Assembly (NCBI RefSeq): GCF_003268775.1
Contig: NZ_QLSU01000007.1
Coordinates: forward strand, 1-64,000
Source of the DNA: Paraburkholderia unamae
GTDB lineage: Bacteria; Pseudomonadota; Gammaproteobacteria; Burkholderiales; Burkholderiaceae
DNA: 64,000 nt
Direction: 5' to 3'
Shown here: positions 28,001-36,061 of the stretch, one piece after another
Numbering within the stretch: position 1 is the stretch's first letter
How the letters are laid out: each line of letters opens with the position of its first letter
Translations under genes and position numbers: made by a program
Notes under the pieces: generated by a model
Seen by the model: only the letters and a program-made list of their open reading frames with translations
Told to the model about the DNA's origin: nothing
Database searches by the model: none

Positions 28001-29450
28001 CCGGCCCGCCGACCTGCCTTCGGAAGGCGTGACGGCCGCCGTCGACCTGCCGACCTTCGACGCCGACGCGTGGCGCGCGGTGGTCCAGCAGTTGCGTGCA
28101 GCGGCGGCGCAAGCCCAGCTGCCAGGTGCATCGCCCGCGCCTGCGGCGGCCGCACAGCCAAACCTGCCGTCGAACGCAACCCGCACCGCCAACACAACCA
28201 ACGCCACGAGCGCCACGGCCGCCGCACCCGCCACCGCCGCGTCCTCCCCGCTCGCTCCCAACGGCGCAGTCGGGCAATTCCTGCCTTCGCGCTTCGCCGT
28301 GCACGTCGGCATGCTCACGCTGCTCAAGCGGCACTGGGAAAACGTCGTGCTGGGCGCGTCGCGCAGCGGCGAGCGCGGCAACGAATGGCAGGCGAACGTC
28401 GCCTCCAACCAGGTGTCGGGCCACGTCGCGTGGAAGCCCGGCGCCGTGCCGGGCGCCCCCGGCACGCTCGAAGCCCGGCTCGCGCGCCTCACCGTGCCCG
28501 CCGCCACCGAAAACGACCTGCTCGGCCAGGCGATGTCGCAGCCCGCGCAGAACATGCCGTCGATCGATCTCGTCGTGAACCAGCTCATCGTGCGCGGGCG
28601 CGACTTCGGCCGTCTCCAGGTGAACGCGCACAACTACGACGACAACGGCGTGCCGGTCTGGCAGCTCGACCAGCTCGACATCATCAATCCGGACGCGCAC
28701 TTCACCGCCACGGAGAACTGGCGCGCGGTGGGCGACTCCAGCGCGAGCGACGACTCGGCCGCCGCCGGCATGCAGGCAGAGCGCCGCACCGCGCTCGACT
28801 TCCATCTCGACATCAAGGACGCCGGCGCGCTGCTCGAGCGCGCCGGCAAGCCGCACGTGCTCAAGTCGGGCTCGGGCACGCTCACGGGCAACCTGGCGTG
28901 GCGCGGCGGCCCGACGCGCGTCGACTTCCCGTCGCTCAACGGCAACCTCGCGCTGGATCTGCACCACGGCCAGATCCTCAAGGTCGATCCTGGCGTGGCG
29001 AAGCTGCTCGGCGTGCTGAGCCTGCAAAGCCTCGCGCGCTTCGCGCAGATGGACTTCCGCGACGTGATCGGCGAAGGCCTGCCCTTCACGAGCGTGACGG
29101 GCACCGGGCAGATCCAGAACGGCATTGGCAGCACCAACGACTTCAAGCTCGTCACCGCGCCCGCGCGCGCGACGATGGCGGGCAGCGTCGACCTCGCGCA
29201 CGAAACCCAAGACCTGCGCGTGCGCGTGGTGCCGACGGTCAGCGCGGGCGCGGGCGTGGTCGCGGCGGCCATCATCAATCCGCTTTTCGGGCTGGGCGCG
29301 CTGATCGGCGACATCGTGCTCTCGCACACGCTCGAACACGCCTTCGCGATGGACTTCCAGATCACGGGCCCGTGGTCCAAACCGCACGTCGAGCGGCTGC
29401 CCGGCGATCAGGGTAAGATGGACGCGCAGACGCCCGCCGCCGCGCACTGA
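25086..29450 (+). CDS. YhdP/AsmA-like envelope protein (TIGR02099 family)
   Basis: A very large protein (1454 residues) with one N-terminal membrane anchor (FRVLALIALVLYFIVSVLLLGL, about residues 39-60) and a long periplasmic part rich in beta-strands, ending in an AsmA-like C-terminal domain. In E. coli, YhdP, TamB and YdbH are bridge-like proteins that carry phospholipid to the outer membrane, and the same role is likely here. A low-complexity Ala/Thr/Asn insertion lies around residues 1015-1060. It is divergent from glnE across a 299-bp gap, and the nitrilase gene follows on the same strand. Confidence 0.88.
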   Translation: MSERNDHAGLPQSGHASQATEPGGPHHHHPVLRHTFRVLALIALVLYFIVSVLLLGLRYVVLPQVDNFRPRIEKLVSEKIHAEFRIGKLAPHWSGFQPGIDISDLTIRDRHGEIALDVPHATASVSWRSVVLLEPLLSSIVVEQPDVHIAREDDGTLTIAGVPVPTAHTGNATFTTWLMRQQAIVLRGGTLRWHDATRDVPDLALSHIRLAILNDGYDHRVALQAPAEGTVLHGPLDFRAHFTHARFAQAGKPIGWTGDTYLSTGPVDLPTLARYIHMPIATYAGRIDNSIWAHFANGRILEASGALEGTNVALRVRPTQPLLDVPVAGFHWSVGLEPGDFTLKLRDFHAELGQPPLDDGTPLTRSLALTTLDARFRQQTLQHGQLMSVRGDRIDLGILAEFMRALPLPGRVLNALVRFDPRGLVANYELGLERAKPESGEAAAEQRSTSLEPITHYRFKGDLQGISVNAQEPGPGLTPRGHPRAGLPGVENLWGHIDADESHGSLNLDTNQAAITLPGVFDNPRLTFDRLYGAAKWTVAAEREPGNRLKAFTVDVSDFGVQNADARAKLTAHYTNPGKGRGSLDLVAHFDEAQVKAIPRYLPTSISEKTRIYLGHGLQAGLSKGATIEIHGDLTKFPYSRDPEAGQFRIVAPFAGGRFDPSPFPPRPMRNGAPNVWPAFDGIDGVFKLHENKLRFDVERGHYRNFVLRNVSGRIEELGIKGSDIVIEGSGRGPLADLLDYADNSSLGYMSKHAAAKLHAQGQSTLALKLTIPRKPMPKVLVAGAVGFENNTLTAAHLPPISQLNGRVRFENRSATVERLTARFLGGDLRASGGLHEDGRYSVNVAGDVAVDAARGLDLRGTAAAVVGRLSGAAPYSLSVAGERGHLPDVKADADLTGLGLDLPAPFGKKVGEPMPLRFALQPGTGDATQGDADAAAFQHAELTLGPLAARYVLKRHPGQVPEVMRGAIGMNRPADLPSEGVTAAVDLPTFDADAWRAVVQQLRAAAAQAQLPGASPAPAAAAQPNLPSNATRTANTTNATSATAAAPATAASSPLAPNGAVGQFLPSRFAVHVGMLTLLKRHWENVVLGASRSGERGNEWQANVASNQVSGHVAWKPGAVPGAPGTLEARLARLTVPAATENDLLGQAMSQPAQNMPSIDLVVNQLIVRGRDFGRLQVNAHNYDDNGVPVWQLDQLDIINPDAHFTATENWRAVGDSSASDDSAAAGMQAERRTALDFHLDIKDAGALLERAGKPHVLKSGSGTLTGNLAWRGGPTRVDFPSLNGNLALDLHHGQILKVDPGVAKLLGVLSLQSLARFAQMDFRDVIGEGLPFTSVTGTGQIQNGIGSTNDFKLVTAPARATMAGSVDLAHETQDLRVRVVPTVSAGAGVVAAAIINPLFGLGALIGDIVLSHTLEHAFAMDFQITGPWSKPHVERLPGDQGKMDAQTPAAAH

Positions 29451-29542
29451 ACGCGCACCACGCGCGAACTGAGCGCACACCGGGCGCGCCTCGCGGGTAC
29501 GCAATATGCGCGAGGCTTCCCAACCTCATTCAAGATCCGCCG

Positions 29543-30370
<828 letters not shown>

Positions 30371-30431
30371 TTTCGCAGCATCGCGCCCGAATCTTCTTTA
30401 GACAGACTCATCGATCGATCCCACTCTTCGC

Positions 30432-31898
30432 ATGAACATCATCGAACCCGGCATCCGCAATCTGGCGACCGCGAAGGAACTGCTCCTTACGCCCTATGGC
30501 CTCGACGAGGCAGTGCTCACGCGCACGCTCGGCGAGATCTTCACGCACCGCGTCGACTACGCCGACCTCTACTTCCAGACCACGCGCAGCGAGGCCTGGA
30601 GTCTTGAGGAAGGCATCGTCAAGTCGGGCAGCTTCAGCATCGACCAGGGCGTGGGCGTGCGCGCCGTGTCCGGCGAGCGCACCGCTTTCGCGTACTCCGA
30701 CGACCTCTCGCCCGAAGCGATCCGTCAGGCCGCCATCGCCACGCGCTCGATTGCCAGGGCCGGCGGCGGCAAGCAGAAAATCCAGGTGGCGAAGTCGCTC
30801 ACCGGCATTGCGGGCCGCGACCTTTACCTGCCGTCCGACCCGCTCTCCTCGCTCGACGCCACCGAAAAGGTGAAGCTGCTCGAGCGCATCGAACAGATGG
30901 CGCGCTCGCGCGACCCGCGCATCACCCAGGTGATGGCCGCGCTCGCGGGCGAATACGACGTGGTGCTCGTCGCGCGCAGCGACGGCGCGCTCGCCGCCGA
31001 CATCCGCCCGCTCGTGCGCGTTTCCGTCACGGTGATCGCCGAGCAGAACGGCCGCCGCGAGATCGGCAACGGCGGCGGCGGCGGCCGCTACGACTACGGC
31101 TATTTCACCGACGACATCCTCTCGAAGTACGTGGACGACGCCGTGCACGCGGCTTTGGTGAACCTCGAAGCGCGCCCCGCTCCGGCCGGCGCGATGACCG
31201 TCGTGCTCGGCCCGGGCTGGCCCGGCGTGCTGCTGCACGAGGCGATCGGCCACGGCCTGGAAGGCGACTTCAACCGCAAGGGCTCGTCGGCGTTCGCCGG
31301 ACGCATTGGCGATCAGGTGGCCGCCAAGGGCGTGACCGTGGTGGACGACGGCACGCTGCCCAACCGCCGCGGGTCGCTGAACATCGACGACGAAGGCAAC
31401 CCCACGCAGTGCACGACGCTGATCGAGGACGGCATTCTCAAGGGCTACATCCAGGACTCGCTCAACGCGCGCCTCATGAAGATGCCTGTGACGGGCAACG
31501 CGCGCCGCGAGTCGTACGCCGCGCTGCCGATGCCGCGCATGACCAACACCTACATGCTCAACGGCGACAAGGATCCGCAGGAAATCCTCGCCTCGGTGAA
31601 GAACGGCCTCTACGCCGTGAACTTCGGCGGCGGCCAGGTGGACATCACCAACGGCAAGTTCGTGTTCTCGGCCTCCGAGGCGTACATGATCGAGGACGGC
31701 AAGATCACCTACCCCGTGAAGGGCGCGACGCTCATCGGCAGCGGCCCCGAGTCGCTCAAGTACGTGAGCATGATCGGCAACGACATGCGCCTCGACTCGG
31801 GCGTGGGCGTGTGCGGCAAGGAGGGCCAGAGCGTGCCGGTGGGCGTGGGCCAGCCGACGCTGCGCATCGACCGCATGACGGTGGGCGGCACGGTCTGA
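30432..31898 (+). CDS. tldD: Metalloprotease TldD
   Basis: TldD forms a heterodimer with TldE (PmbA) that cleaves unfolded peptides, matures modified peptides such as microcin B17, and degrades the CcdA antitoxin in E. coli. The 488-residue protein carries the zinc-binding HEAIGH motif (residues 269-274) in GVLLHEAIGHGLEGDF, plus the C-terminal Cys-bearing VGVCGKEGQ segment. TldE is not in this window. A short GC stem followed by six T residues (31975-31993) may end its transcript before the aroG leader. Confidence 0.96.
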   Translation: MNIIEPGIRNLATAKELLLTPYGLDEAVLTRTLGEIFTHRVDYADLYFQTTRSEAWSLEEGIVKSGSFSIDQGVGVRAVSGERTAFAYSDDLSPEAIRQAAIATRSIARAGGGKQKIQVAKSLTGIAGRDLYLPSDPLSSLDATEKVKLLERIEQMARSRDPRITQVMAALAGEYDVVLVARSDGALAADIRPLVRVSVTVIAEQNGRREIGNGGGGGRYDYGYFTDDILSKYVDDAVHAALVNLEARPAPAGAMTVVLGPGWPGVLLHEAIGHGLEGDFNRKGSSAFAGRIGDQVAAKGVTVVDDGTLPNRRGSLNIDDEGNPTQCTTLIEDGILKGYIQDSLNARLMKMPVTGNARRESYAALPMPRMTNTYMLNGDKDPQEILASVKNGLYAVNFGGGQVDITNGKFVFSASEAYMIEDGKITYPVKGATLIGSGPESLKYVSMIGNDMRLDSGVGVCGKEGQSVPVGVGQPTLRIDRMTVGGTV

Positions 31899-31974
31899 GT
31901 TGCAGGTTTCGTGCGCGGCAGTGCGGAAAAACCGCATCGCCGCGCGGACTTTCTGCATGCAATACTATTTTTTC

Positions 31975-31993
31975 GCGGATTGTCCGCTTTTTT
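31975..31993 (+). terminator. Short terminator after tldD
   Basis: GCGGA-TTG-TCCGC followed by TTTTTT. The stem is only five base pairs, so it is weak. Its position just before the aroG promoter suits a tldD terminator. Confidence 0.5.
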
Positions 31994-32005
31994 GCACAAC
32001 CCGGC

Positions 32006-32035
32006 TTGCCAGCCACGAGAAGGCCGGGTTATAAA
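32006..32035 (+). promoter_or_regulatory. Sigma70-type promoter of the aroG leader
   Basis: TTGCCA (32006-32011), an 18-bp spacer, then TATAAA (32030-32035); five of six bases match in each box. Transcription would begin near 32042, about 40 bases ahead of the leader peptide. Confidence 0.6.
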
Positions 32036-32080
32036 AGCAATTACCTTTTCGACGTTACGAACGTTCAGACCCAAACCGCC

Positions 32081-32149
32081 ATGTTCGCCACGAAGTTTTA
32101 CTTTTACTTCTTTTGGTATCTCAGACCGCTGGCGGATCGAGAGGGTTGA
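32081..32149 (+). CDS. Aromatic-rich leader peptide of the aroG attenuator
   Basis: A 22-codon open frame from ATG 32081 to TGA 32147-32149. The peptide begins MFATK, then has eight consecutive aromatic residues (codons 6-13, 32096-32119, FYFYFFWY), then LRPLADREG. This is the classic composition of an attenuation leader sensing charged Phe, Tyr and Trp tRNAs. It sits between a sigma70-type promoter and a terminator that precedes aroG, which makes DAHP for all three aromatic amino acids. No clear Shine-Dalgarno is visible in front of the ATG. I am confident in the arrangement; regulation itself is inferred. Confidence 0.85.
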   Translation: MFATKFYFYFFWYLRPLADREG

Positions 32150-32189
32150 TAGTACGCGCAGGACCCCGAACACACGAGAAACCGCCAGC
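32128..32189 (+). promoter_or_regulatory. Antiterminator pairing of the aroG attenuator
   Basis: GCTGGCGG at 32128-32135, just after the aromatic codons and inside the leader ORF, is perfectly complementary to CCGCCAGC at 32182-32189, which is also the left arm of the terminator. A ribosome stalled at the aromatic codons leaves 32128-32135 free to pair and so blocks the terminator. A ribosome that reaches the stop codon covers it. Confidence 0.7.
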
Positions 32190-32209
32190 CAAGACTGGCG
32201 GTTTTTTTT
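32179..32209 (+). terminator. Attenuator terminator before aroG
   Basis: AACCGCCAG (32180-32188) pairs with CTGGCGGTT (32195-32203) around a six-base loop and runs into eight T residues (32202-32209). It stands 30 bp after the leader stop codon and 94 bp before the aroG start. Confidence 0.9.
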
Positions 32210-32302
32210 CGCCCTTAGCTTCACGAGCCACATTTTCATCTAACCGAATTTCGAAGCACCGTCCGCACGACGCACGCTACACAGGATCCGGAGAAAACGA
32301 CC

Positions 32303-33376
32303 ATGCCCCCGCACAACACCGACGATGTCCGCATCCGCGAACTCAAGGAACTCACGCCGCCCGCTCACCTGATCCGCGAATTCCCCTGCTCGGAAGCCGC
32401 CTCGACGCTGATCTACGAATCGCGCCGCGCCATGCACCGCATCCTGCACGGCATGGACGACCGCCTGATCGTCATCGTCGGGCCGTGCTCGATTCACGAC
32501 ACCAAGGCCGCCGTCGACTACGCGAAGAAGCTCGTCGAAGAACGCAAGCGCTTCAAGAACGAGCTCGAAATCGTGATGCGCGTGTACTTCGAAAAGCCGC
32601 GTACGACGGTGGGCTGGAAAGGCCTCATCAACGACCCGTTCCTCGACAACAGCTTCAAGATCAACGACGGCCTGCGCACCGCGCGCGAACTGCTCGTCTC
32701 GATCAACGAACTGGGCCTGCCCGCCGGCACCGAATACCTCGACATGATCAGCCCGCAGTACATCGCCGACCTGATCTCGTGGGGCGCGATCGGTGCGCGC
32801 ACAACGGAATCGCAGGTGCACCGCGAACTGGCTTCGGGACTGTCGTGCCCGGTGGGCTTCAAGAACGGCACCGACGGCAACGTGAAGATCGCCGTGGACG
32901 CCATCAAGGCCGCCTCACAGCCGCACCATTTCCTGTCGGTGACGAAGGGCGGCCACTCGGCCATCGTCTCGACCGCGGGCAATGAGGACTGCCACGTCAT
33001 CCTGCGCGGCGGCAAGACGCCGAACTACGACGCACAGAGCGTGAACGCCGCGTGCAGCGACATCGGCAAGGCGGGCCTCGCCGCGCGCCTGATGATCGAC
33101 GCAAGCCACGCGAACAGCTCGAAGAAGCACGAGAACCAGATTCCCGTGTGCGCCGACATCGGCCGCCAGGTCGCGGCGGGCGACGAGCGCATCGTCGGCG
33201 TGATGGTGGAATCACACCTCGTGGCGGGTCGCCAGGATCTGAAGGAAGGCTGCGAGCTGACCTACGGCCAGAGCATTACCGATGCGTGCATCGGCTGGGA
33301 CGAAAGCGTAGGCGTGCTCGAAGGCCTCGCCGAGGCCGTGAAGCAGCGCCGGATCGCGCGCGGCTCGGGCAACTGA
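32303..33376 (+). CDS. aroG: 3-deoxy-7-phosphoheptulonate synthase (DAHP synthase, class I)
   Basis: Condenses phosphoenolpyruvate and erythrose 4-phosphate to DAHP, the committed step to aromatic amino acids. The 357-residue protein follows the E. coli AroF/AroG/AroH type: IVGPCSIHD with the metal-binding Cys, GARTTESQVHRELASGLS, and VGFKNGTDGN. Feedback type (Phe, Tyr or Trp) cannot be assigned with certainty from these motifs. GGAGAAAACGACC precedes the ATG, a good ribosome binding site. Expression is very likely controlled by the leader and attenuator at 32081-32209, so the gene responds to aromatic amino acid supply by transcription as well as by allostery. Confidence 0.95.
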   Translation: MPPHNTDDVRIRELKELTPPAHLIREFPCSEAASTLIYESRRAMHRILHGMDDRLIVIVGPCSIHDTKAAVDYAKKLVEERKRFKNELEIVMRVYFEKPRTTVGWKGLINDPFLDNSFKINDGLRTARELLVSINELGLPAGTEYLDMISPQYIADLISWGAIGARTTESQVHRELASGLSCPVGFKNGTDGNVKIAVDAIKAASQPHHFLSVTKGGHSAIVSTAGNEDCHVILRGGKTPNYDAQSVNAACSDIGKAGLAARLMIDASHANSSKKHENQIPVCADIGRQVAAGDERIVGVMVESHLVAGRQDLKEGCELTYGQSITDACIGWDESVGVLEGLAEAVKQRRIARGSGN

Positions 33377-33400
33377 TGGTGAAGTGATGGCGGCCAGTCG

Positions 33401-33436
33401 GCGGCGCGTCGCTGTGAAAACTCACAGCCGCGCCGC
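33401..33436. terminator. GC hairpin between convergent aroG and glycosyltransferase genes
   Basis: GCGGCGCG-TC-GCTGTGA pairs with TCACAGC-CGCGCCGC around an AAAC loop, a 15-bp stem with a two-base bulge. It lacks a T-run. The right arm overlaps the last codons and stop of the leftward glycosyltransferase. Confidence 0.5.
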
Positions 33437-34360
33437 GCGCTCTGGTCTGATCGCGCCGATACACAAATCGGCGATGCCGATCACGTTGCCGATGAGCCTG
33501 CCGCGCCGGTCGAGGTGCGCCTCCGGGCGCACCGATTTCATGCAGTTCATGCTCAGCGCGCGCAGGATGTTGCTGGTCGCTTCCTTGCGCGACATCACGC
33601 CTTTGTTGCACAGGTACATTGCGTTGACCACCTGCGAGTAACCGAAGCGGCGGCCCGACACGCGCCCGCCTCGCAAGCCGAGATGGACGCCCAGCAGATA
33701 GTCGCAGTACACGACCCCGCCACGGCGCGCAAGCCGCCGCGAGAAGTCCTTGTCCTCCAGCCACCCGTAAAGCACGAGACGCTCGTCAAAGCGCAGATCG
33801 GCGATGGCCTGCGCGCGGCACGCCATGTTGCAGCCATACAGCTCCACGCAGGGCCTCAGCGGCGGACGCCGCAACACTTCGGCTTGCGCACCGTCCACGA
33901 GCGCGACCGCCTCTTCCCACGGAATCGGCTGCGTGTTGGCGCCGTCGCGCAGCGTACGGCCCGAAAAACCCACGAGCGTCGGGTCGCTTTCGAATAGCTG
34001 CACGCAGAGTTCGATCCAGTGCCGCTCGGGCGCGAAGTCGTCGTCCAGGAAGATCACGACATCGGTTTGCGGTGCAAGTGCATCGAGCGCGCGATTGCGC
34101 TGCACGCTCGACCCCGCGGTGCCGATGATTTCATCCACGCGCAGACCGTTGGCGTCGTACGGGCCGATATCGTCCGCGTTGCTCGCGGAGAGAATGATCT
34201 GGTCCGGCCGCACCGTTTGCCGCGCGAGCAGACGCACGACCCAGGCCGTCGCCGAAGGCCGCCCTTTCGTCGCGATCACCGCCGTGACGCGCATGCGCGC
34301 CTTCGCATCATGCACAGCGGCGCAGGGAAGCGGGAGATCATCGGTTGCGCGCGTCGTCAT
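33422..34360 (-). CDS. Family 2 glycosyltransferase of the exopolysaccharide locus
   Basis: An inverting GT-A type glycosyltransferase of 312 residues. VTAVIATKGRPSATAWVVRL at the N-terminus is the nucleotide-sugar-binding strand-loop of GT2. VVIFLDDDFAPERHW holds the metal-binding DxD, and YGWLEDKDFSRRLAR carries the ED pair expected of the catalytic base region. The start at 34360 (MTTRATDD) is favoured by GGAGAAACCG in front of it; a 12-codon longer form from 34396 is open. It is the first gene of the polysaccharide locus on this side. The sugar transferred cannot be read from sequence. Confidence 0.88.
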   Translation of the reverse strand: MTTRATDDLPLPCAAVHDAKARMRVTAVIATKGRPSATAWVVRLLARQTVRPDQIILSASNADDIGPYDANGLRVDEIIGTAGSSVQRNRALDALAPQTDVVIFLDDDFAPERHWIELCVQLFESDPTLVGFSGRTLRDGANTQPIPWEEAVALVDGAQAEVLRRPPLRPCVELYGCNMACRAQAIADLRFDERLVLYGWLEDKDFSRRLARRGGVVYCDYLLGVHLGLRGGRVSGRRFGYSQVVNAMYLCNKGVMSRKEATSNILRALSMNCMKSVRPEAHLDRRGRLIGNVIGIADLCIGAIRPERAARL

Positions 34361-34815
34361 CGGTTTCTCCGCAGTCCGGTGGTCACTTCGACTCACGCCG
34401 AGGTTAGCACGGGACCCTCATACGCCCGCGACGCGCCGATTCAAGTTGTCCGAAACGTTCTATTGAACGACTGATTCCAACAGTTTGCGAACGACGTCGC
34501 ATCGCGCACTGCACGCATGGCGCGTTGTGTATTGATCGCGTATTTACCGCACGCTTTTTATCGCGTTGGAGTCGCGCTTTTTACGCGCCTTTCATTACGC
34601 CTTTATCTCGCCTTTTACCGCATGTTTTGCGCGTTTTTATCGCGTCATTATCGTGCTTTTATCGATTACGCATCGCCCATAGCGCGGTAGCGTTTTCCGC
34701 TTTCGTCCAATAGCAATTTTTGGATTCCTCTTTTGCAGCCGCTCGCCTAAAACTGCTAGATGAGATTCGCGCAAATTTGACCGAATCAACCATCACCTGG
34801 AAGAATCGCCTCAAC
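34361..34815. other. AT-rich intergenic region with phased T-tracts
   Basis: Between divergent glycosyltransferase genes. The part from about 34548 to 34670 has runs of three to five T residues separated by CG-rich spacers, repeating every 11-12 bp over several turns, a pattern expected to bend DNA. The region is much lower in G+C than the flanking genes. No ORF with a credible ribosome binding site was found. It probably carries promoters for the left end of the polysaccharide locus. Confidence 0.55.
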
Positions 34816-36021
34816 ATGACCGCGTCGACACGTCGGAGCCAGGCAGTGGAAAAGGAGACCGTCACCTCCGGCACACCGCCATGCGAAGGCGAATGCGACG
34901 CGGGGCTCACGCGGCTCGCACAGACCAGGCGACCCGTGGTCTTTTACGTGCAGCCGTTGATTGCGCGCTATCGCATCGAAGTCATCGAGTCGCTCAACCG
35001 GCTTTTCTCCGTGAAGGTGTTCGCCTGCTCCAAGGGCGTGGAGACCAACGGCTTTTCGCGCGAGAAGCCCGACTGCGACGAGTTCGTCGAAACGCGTATC
35101 GCGGGCCTGCCCTCGCGACGCATCCGCATGCAAAGCCAGGTGCTGGGCCGCATCGTTCTCGAACGTCCCGACGCAGTCCTGATCTTTGCAGACGTCCGCT
35201 ATCTTTCGCTGTGGCTCGCGCTCCTTGCCGGGCGCATGATGCGCGTGCCCGTGCTGATTCACGGCCAGGGGCTCTACCGGCACAAGTCCGCGGGCTTCAT
35301 GCGCACGGTCTGCTACCGGCTCGCGGTCGCGCTCGCCGTGCGCTACGTCTGCTATACCGAGGCGTCGCGCCGCTCGCTCGTCGACATCGGCTGCCCGATT
35401 GCGAAGCTCGTGGTGGCGAACAACTCGCTCACCGTCTCAAGCGGCATCGAACCCGAAGCGAAAACCGGCAGCGAGAACGGCGTCCTCTTCATCGGCAGGC
35501 TGCGCGAAGGCTCGGAGATCGAACCGCTGATCGACGTGGTCGGCCAGTTGCATGACGAAGGCAACGATATCGCGCTGCACGTGATCGGCGACGGCGAGCA
35601 CGGCGAGCGACTCAAACGCAAATACGCCGACCGCACCGATGTGATCTGGTACGGCGCGCTCTTCGACGACGACGCCATCGCCACGATCAGCCGGCGCTGC
35701 CGCGTGGGCTGCTATCCCGGTTCGGCGGGACTGAGCGTCGTGCACATGTTCGCGCTGAGCCTGCCGCCCATCGTGCACGACCGGCTGCCGCTGCACATGG
35801 GACCGGAGCCGGGTTATGTCGAGGACGGCCGCACCGGCTTTTTCTTCGGCCGCGACGGCGGCGCGCCGGCGCTCGCGGCCACGTTGCGGCGCATCTGGGC
35901 CATGCCGCCCGCTGAAATGCGCGCGGCGGCCGCCGCCGCGCATGCCGTGTATTGCCAGCTCAACTCGCCCACGCTCGGCCATCAGCTCGCCGAGATCGTC
36001 GAAGCGGCCTTGCGTGCGTGA
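34816..36021 (+). CDS. GT-B glycosyltransferase of the exopolysaccharide locus
   Basis: A 401-residue GT4-like enzyme with two Rossmann domains. RPVVFYVQPLIARYRIEVIE starts the acceptor domain, LIHGQGLYRHKSAGF lies in the linker, and GVLFIGRLREGSEIEPLIDV begins the donor domain. The end (SAGLSVVHMFALSLPPIVHD) takes the place of the usual E-x7-E motif, with His in place of the first Glu, which is atypical. I place the start at ATG 34816; the frame is open 32 codons upstream from a TTG at 34720, and no strong ribosome binding site decides between them. It is adjacent to the flippase gene in convergent orientation. Confidence 0.8.
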   Translation: MTASTRRSQAVEKETVTSGTPPCEGECDAGLTRLAQTRRPVVFYVQPLIARYRIEVIESLNRLFSVKVFACSKGVETNGFSREKPDCDEFVETRIAGLPSRRIRMQSQVLGRIVLERPDAVLIFADVRYLSLWLALLAGRMMRVPVLIHGQGLYRHKSAGFMRTVCYRLAVALAVRYVCYTEASRRSLVDIGCPIAKLVVANNSLTVSSGIEPEAKTGSENGVLFIGRLREGSEIEPLIDVVGQLHDEGNDIALHVIGDGEHGERLKRKYADRTDVIWYGALFDDDAIATISRRCRVGCYPGSAGLSVVHMFALSLPPIVHDRLPLHMGPEPGYVEDGRTGFFFGRDGGAPALAATLRRIWAMPPAEMRAAAAAAHAVYCQLNSPTLGHQLAEIVEAALRA

Positions 36022-36061
36022 GCACGTAATCGCCTCCTGAGCGTATCGAGCCAGCAGCGCC

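Noticed and set aside
25463..29416. A 1317-codon frame on the plus strand overlapping the yhdP-like gene, and a minus frame at 27609-29504
   Set aside because: Composition is extremely Arg/Ala/Pro/His-rich with no domain, as expected of a shifted frame of a GC-rich gene.
34397..34815. Sigma54 promoter for the polysaccharide locus
   Set aside because: TGGCGCG at about 34517 lacks a GC at the required distance; no better match was seen in the other intergenic regions of the locus.
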